From Craspedostauros australis (lineage: Eukaryota > Bacillariophyta > Bacillariophyceae > Mastogloiales > Achnanthaceae), in the NCBI GenBank assembly GCA_026770025.1, contig JAMXDE010000066.1, positions 206,102 through 270,101 of the forward strand: DNA of 64,000 bases. The letters are read 5' to 3'. Made by a program: the position numbers and the translations under genes. Position 1 is the stretch's first letter. Each line of letters begins with the position of its first letter. A model generated the notes under the pieces. That model was not told the DNA's origin and made no database searches. It saw nothing but the letters and a program-made list of their open reading frames with translations. Of the stretch, positions 59,501 through 64,000 are shown piece by piece.

Positions 59501-60512
59501 GCCTTGTTGTGCCGGACATACTTGATGACATCACACAGTTGGGGTGGAGCCATCGTGTTGGGGGCAGCTGCATTCCAAAAGATAGAAACATGTTCTTCCC
59601 ATGCTCGTTCCATGGAGTCCCAATGATATCTGTTGGACTTGGTTGAAATCCTCTGGGTATCCGCCCTTTGGGAAGTTCCTCAGTAGCGCCTGGATCCCTG
59701 CCTGTCATCCTGAAGAGGGATAGCAGCTTCTGTTTTGCAGACATATCCTTCGTCCATGGTGGCCCATCCAGGGGCTGAGGCTTCGTTGTTGATGATAGTG
59801 TCACCCATCATTGTATCACCATCGCGATTGTTGTCAATGCTGGTTGGGACTGGAGCAGACATGACAAACACTGCGATTTGCTTGGACATGCGGACGAGGT
59901 GCTGTTTCGGAGTGGTTTTGATTGCCACCCATCTGGGGCAAAGCCCACCTGCCCAGCTCCTTCATGGTTTGCTCCACATTGTGGCAGAACGAGAGTCTTG
60001 CATATGCCGGATTGCAGCAACCGCAGAACACGATACCACAACCTTGACATTCCAAGTTTGCCAAGCAGGTGATTGGGCATGCCGTGTGCGATTGGTGGCA
60101 TTGGAGAGGTACCGTATGGAGCAGGTGCTGGCAACCATAGGTGGCATGGGTGTAGTTTGGGATGCCAACAAAGGCAGAATGCAGTTTGCATCATACCCAA
60201 CAGTTGGCATCGCAGCGTTGTAGTGCCCACCTCCTGTGGGATAGTTGTAGTTGGCATGCGTTGGAGGGGATGCAGGGGTTTGGACCATAGAGAATGGTTC
60301 GGGTAGTTGGCGAGGGTGGGGATGGTACAAAGCGCTGCCACTGGTGCAATCATCCTAGATTGGTCCTGAGACACCGATGGTACGAAGGGGAGAGCATAAG
60401 GGTTGAGCCCCTGGCGAGGAGAGTGGACATCGCGACCTTCAAGAGGATCGGTGAACCTTTGGTGAAGGCTGGTGGGCGTTGGGGGGAGAGTTTTTGGGCG
60501 TGGGTGGCTCAT
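56532..60512 (-). pseudogene. Second TEAQTGKS-family transposase, frameshifted
   Basis: Blocks on the minus strand follow, in order, those of the transposase at 45676-49275. They are: a CWHAHVV and YKGGRSRTVMLDGIVYDNLPIF block (59452-59042); VGFPTFRDLLQLLTRC (59020-58831); IYMAHRIRAMVQFKQ (58672-58475); ATIDHKCKLLPT, EGRSTQDTLQV and IFQSDNASCFAS (58478-57714); WLFTEAQTGKSPVDGHF (57717-57460); then GTITVLAHAGKLKGTTV and a C-terminal SWAIT-like and VRKAACEVIQES region (57239-56532). A Lys-rich insertion precedes TEAQ. At least five single-base shifts separate the blocks, including one at an A5 run near 57722, one near 58487 and one near 59050. The N-terminal part (59481-60512) is Pro-rich and also shifted. 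No terminal repeats were found. Confidence 0.72.
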
Positions 60513-60634
60513 GATCCGAAGGTGGTGTCAGGGCAAACGAAGGAGGGTGATGGGTGGTTTGATATAGACAATCGAAGATACTGTTGGAATTGGTGCTGCT
60601 GAGTGTTTCGGACATGTGACGAGGAACAGGACAG

Positions 60635-62657
60635 CCCCAAGAACCGCAGCCTGAGAGATCACAACAGACACGACGAAGAGAAGGAGGAGGACAATGATGG
60701 TGGAAAGCCCACAGCACACCTGAGAGGCCAGTACTTGTATGCAACACATGTGCTGCATTTTCCAAAGTGATGTGCCTGTGGGTGTCATCAAAATGAGCAG
60801 CTGTCCCAGAAAAACCGAGCTGTCATAACATACCATCTGCAACATGTCGCCTGCGACATTTTTCGATATGACCAGTGGAGCAGAATATTGACAAATGGAG
60901 CTTCAACTATGTTGAATGCACAGGCAGTTGTCTCCTTTGACGATATAGATCGCACAATCATTGATGGGTCTGCCCCAGGAGAGGCATACCATCAGAGTTG
61001 TGAACAGTTGAAGCAAACAATTTGGAGTGGTTTTGGCAGTCTGTTATATTCTACAGTTGTATCCCTCTGATCTCTTTTATCTTTCTTTCTGGTCTTGTCC
61101 ATCTCACCAGTCTATTTTATACATATCTACAAGCATCAAGAAACAAAAGAATACACTTTGGTTTGATGTTGCAATGTGGATCTACTACGAACCTTCCTAT
61201 CGCTGCCGCTTTCGTTGCCCATCGCCTTGCCATTGCTGTCGCTTTCATCGGTGCTGTTGCCCATCGCCTTTGCCATGCTTTCATTGCTTTTGTTGGTGCT
61301 GTCGCCCATTGCCTTGCCATTGCTGTTGCTTTCATCGCTTTCGCCGTGCTGTTGCCCATCGCCTTGCCATTGCTGTCGCTTTCATCGCTTTCGTTGCCCA
61401 TCGCTTTCGTGGCCCATCGCCTTGCTGTGCTTTCATCACTTTTGTTGGTGCTGTCGCCATCGCCTTGCCATTGTTGTCGCTTTCATCGCTTTCGTTGCCC
61501 ATCGCCTTGCCATTGCTGTCGCTTTCATCGCTTTCATCGGTGCTGTTGCCCATCGCCTTGCCATGCTTTCATTGCTTTTGTTGGTGCTGTCACCCATCGC
61601 CTTGCATTGCTGTCGCTTTTCATTGCTTTCATTGCCCATTGCCTTGCCATTGCTTTCATCACTTTGCCGGTGCTGTCGCCATCGCCTTGCCATTGCTGTC
61701 GCTTCATTGCCCATCGCCTTGCCGTCGCTTCCATCGCTTTCGCCGGCGCTGTCGACCATCGCCTTGCCATCGCTGTCGCTTCATCGCTTTCATTGCCCAT
61801 CGCCTTGCTGTCGCTTTCATCGCTCGCCGTGCTGTGCCATCGACTTGCCATTGCTGTCGCTTCACGCTTTTGTTGGTGCCGTCGCCATCGCCTTGCATTG
61901 CTGTACGCTTTCATCGATTTCATGTCACGCCTGCCATTGCTGTGCTTCATCGCTTTTGCCGGTGCTGTCGCCCCACATGCCATGCTGTCGCTTCATCGCT
62001 TTTGTGGTGCTGTTCCCTCCCTTGCCGTGTTTCATTGTTTTTGGTGCTGTTGCCCATCGCCTTGCATTGCTGTTGCTTTCATCACTTTCACATTGAGTCC
62101 TCCATCCCTTGCATCGCTTTCATTGCCCATCACCCTTGCCATTGCCGTCGCTTTCGTTCGGCTGCTGCTCTCGCTTCGCCTTGCCGTCGCTTCATCACTT
62201 TTCTGTCACTTCCATCGCTTGCTGGTGGCTATCTGTGTCACTGCTGTCCTCCACACTGCTGTTGCTTTCATGCGGCTTTCGTCGGTGCGGTCGCTCATCC
62301 CTGCATTGCTGTCGCGTTCGTTGCCCATCGTCTTGCTGCCGTTGCGTCGCCCTCGCCCTTTGCTGCCATCGCTTTCATTCCTCGTCGCTGCGTCTCGCCT
62401 TGCTGTTGCTTTTCGTCGCCCATCGCCTTGCTGTGGCTATCTCTGTCGCTGTTTGTCGTTGCCGTCGCGACCCTCCATTTGATGAAGCGCGATAATATGT
62501 GTGGCAGATAGCACTGCCCCTCCTGTCTGCGGGTCAAAGCCGCTGTCGCTGCGTTTTTTGGACTCAACTCACAGGAGAAACGGGAATATGACAATTACCA
62601 TAGTTCGCAAAATAGCTGAAGTAAACACGTATGCCACATCGACTTGGAGTGACAAGC
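60635..62657. repeat. Repeated unit flanking the copia element, copy 2
   Basis: It is homologous to 1-1657: the same opening block, the same conserved short ORF (60888-61070), a related minisatellite, and the same 17 bp before the LTR. It contains many small indels relative to copy 1. Its left border touches the transposase relic. Confidence 0.78.
61195..62480. repeat. CCATCGCCTTGCCATTGCTG-type minisatellite
   Basis: It is a longer, diverged counterpart of 560-1450, built of GCCCATCGCCTTGCCATTGC, GTCGCTTTCATCGCTTTC and similar blocks. The long open frames across it are low-complexity artefacts. Confidence 0.85.
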
Positions 62658-63487
62658 TGTTGGCAAGTTCCGTACCTCGAAGGCTGACGATCTGTGGATA
62701 GTCATTCCTGTTTGATATTTCAATTACGTGATCACTCCGCTCCCTATTCGCTGTTCTCTTGCCGATGCTCTGGCAGTATCTGTCTGTTCGTAGATTGGGG
62801 TCTCCCGACTACGAGTCAGTGTCACAAGCATGCTCTCTCGCTGCTATCGTATTCTCTCTCTCTCTCTCTCATGTTTTGTGTTCATGCTACACAATCTCTG
62901 TGGTTCAAGTGTGTACTCACACATTCGACACTTATTCGTTCATTCACATACTGGCTTGCCACTCCATGAGTGCTTGCCTACTTGAACTCCTCCTCGTGTG
63001 ATCCACAATCTTGATGCCCTTTGGTTATAATCATTAAATCATGCGACTCTTCAGCTTCTGCTTCTGACATGGGCACTAGATTGTCGACTTGGTTACATGT
63101 GACATCCTGTCGACGTCAGCTGTCGTCTTCCTGTTTCTCAGATTTCACGTTCCATCGCTTATGTCGGATGCTTGATGAGGATATTGTCATATTAGGTTTT
63201 TGTTTGTAAAGTACAGTCTCGAGGCTCGCTCGATACCATACGTTTCCTTGATGGATGGACGGACGATATTTCAATTCTCGCAGTAAATCATTGATTGCAT
63301 TTTCTCCAGAAATTCTCCTCATGTTTCTGTGGTTCCTTTTCCACTTTGGTTTTGCCAATTTAACACATATTATCAACACTAATGTAGTTGTACCGTCCAT
63401 ACATGTATAAGAGAATATTGCAGGTGAACGCATGCACATATAGCACGTACATTCTCGACATCTATCACCACTGTACGATCTCCGACA
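62658..63487 (-). repeat. Third copia LTR (3' LTR of copy 2)
   Basis: It begins TGTTGGCAAGTTCCG and ends CTCCGACA on the plus strand, matching 1658-2455 with numerous one- to three-base insertions and deletions. Confidence 0.85.
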
Positions 63488-64000
63488 CCCTTCCTTTGTG
63501 CATTCCGGTCATTTCGAATGTTCTCTTGATGTAAAAGGTACGACTTCTCGTGTTCACGTTGTAAGTCGGCTGATGTTCTTGGTGAATCTGCGCTATGTGT
63601 TCTGCTCGATTTAACGAAATGATTTCGATGGTTTTGTTGATTACCATGTTCCTCGCGTAGTGATGGCGCACGTCGATGTGCCGCTTCGTTGGATTTTGAT
63701 GGGTTCTTGCGATGACGATTGCTCCAATGTTGTCCATGCGGACCTTGATCGGCGTCTTCACTGGGACGGGCACCACACTTTCGATAGCGCATGACGAAGA
63801 GATATCCTTTGCTGCTTCGGAAGGTCAACGTAGTCTGCTTCGATAGCTGAGTGTGTGGGCCTTCTGTGCCTTGGATCGCCAAAGGATGGGCACTGCACAG
63901 GTATAGGATGAAATCCCTCCCCTACGCTGATTCTCGTGTTCTTGTCTTCCTGCATATTTATTCGCTATCGCAAAGAGCTCCATGTCCCAGCCGTCGTCGT
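63488..64000 (-). pseudogene. 3' end of a second copia gag-pol, frameshifted, cut by the window edge
   Basis: The minus strand encodes the RNase H end and C terminus of the polyprotein at 2476-8418 (SVGE, PIKVRMDNIGAI, HIDVRHHYARNMVINKTIEII). It is spread over two or three frames because of single-base indels. The element continues beyond position 64000. Confidence 0.85.

Overview
This is eukaryotic DNA dominated by transposable elements (TEs). The evidence is short GT-AG introns, a Ty1/copia retrotransposon, several cut-and-paste DNA transposons, very long microsatellites, and one clear non-TE gene (ankyrin plus BTB). The mix of copia, piggyBac and intron-bearing PIF/Harbinger (IS5-like) transposases resembles genomes of stramenopile-type protists such as diatoms or oomycetes. 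That placement is an impression, not a demonstration. No rRNA, tRNA or CRISPR array was recognised.

Layout. 1-9536: a repeat-rich unit followed by a nearly complete copia element on the minus strand (LTRs 1658-2455 and 8728-9536, one 1980-aa gag-pol ORF). 9544-10567: a dead Harbinger-type transposase (copy C). 11371-12072: about 650 bp of (TTG)n. 13166-23291: Harbinger element A, with a leftward transposase and a rightward accessory gene, and with a complete piggyBac-type element (13273-17043) inserted 0.1 kb inside its left end. 23406-25655: two non-autonomous terminal-inverted-repeat (TIR) elements. 25942-51282: a 25-kb nest. Two almost identical 9.67-kb copies of Harbinger element B lie head to tail. 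The second copy is interrupted 156 bp from its right end by a 5,982-bp transposon (45138-51119) with 62-bp TIRs and a CTAA duplication, and that transposon itself holds a 1.5-kb TIR element. 51371-52732: ankyrin-BTB gene whose start codon lies about 90 bp beyond the nest. 52841-53924: a probable multi-exon gene on the minus strand. 56532-60512: a frameshifted relative of the 45138-51119 transposase. 60635-64000: a second, indel-ridden copy of the sequence that opens the window (unit, minisatellite, copia LTR and pol end).

How the parts work together. Harbinger A and B share one architecture: a transposase with one intron transcribed leftwards, a long spacer full of tandem repeats, and a three-exon gene transcribed rightwards. 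The rightward genes of A and B are homologous (NFARNxRNL motif near the N terminus, LPGGTC motif in the middle, acidic S/D-rich end) and keep the same intron positions. I recognise no family for this partner protein, and it is the best candidate for an undescribed component. The 45138-51119 transposase and its relative at 56.5-60.5 kb form a second poorly known family with a TEAQTGKS signature. The superfamily name (Sola-like) is tentative.
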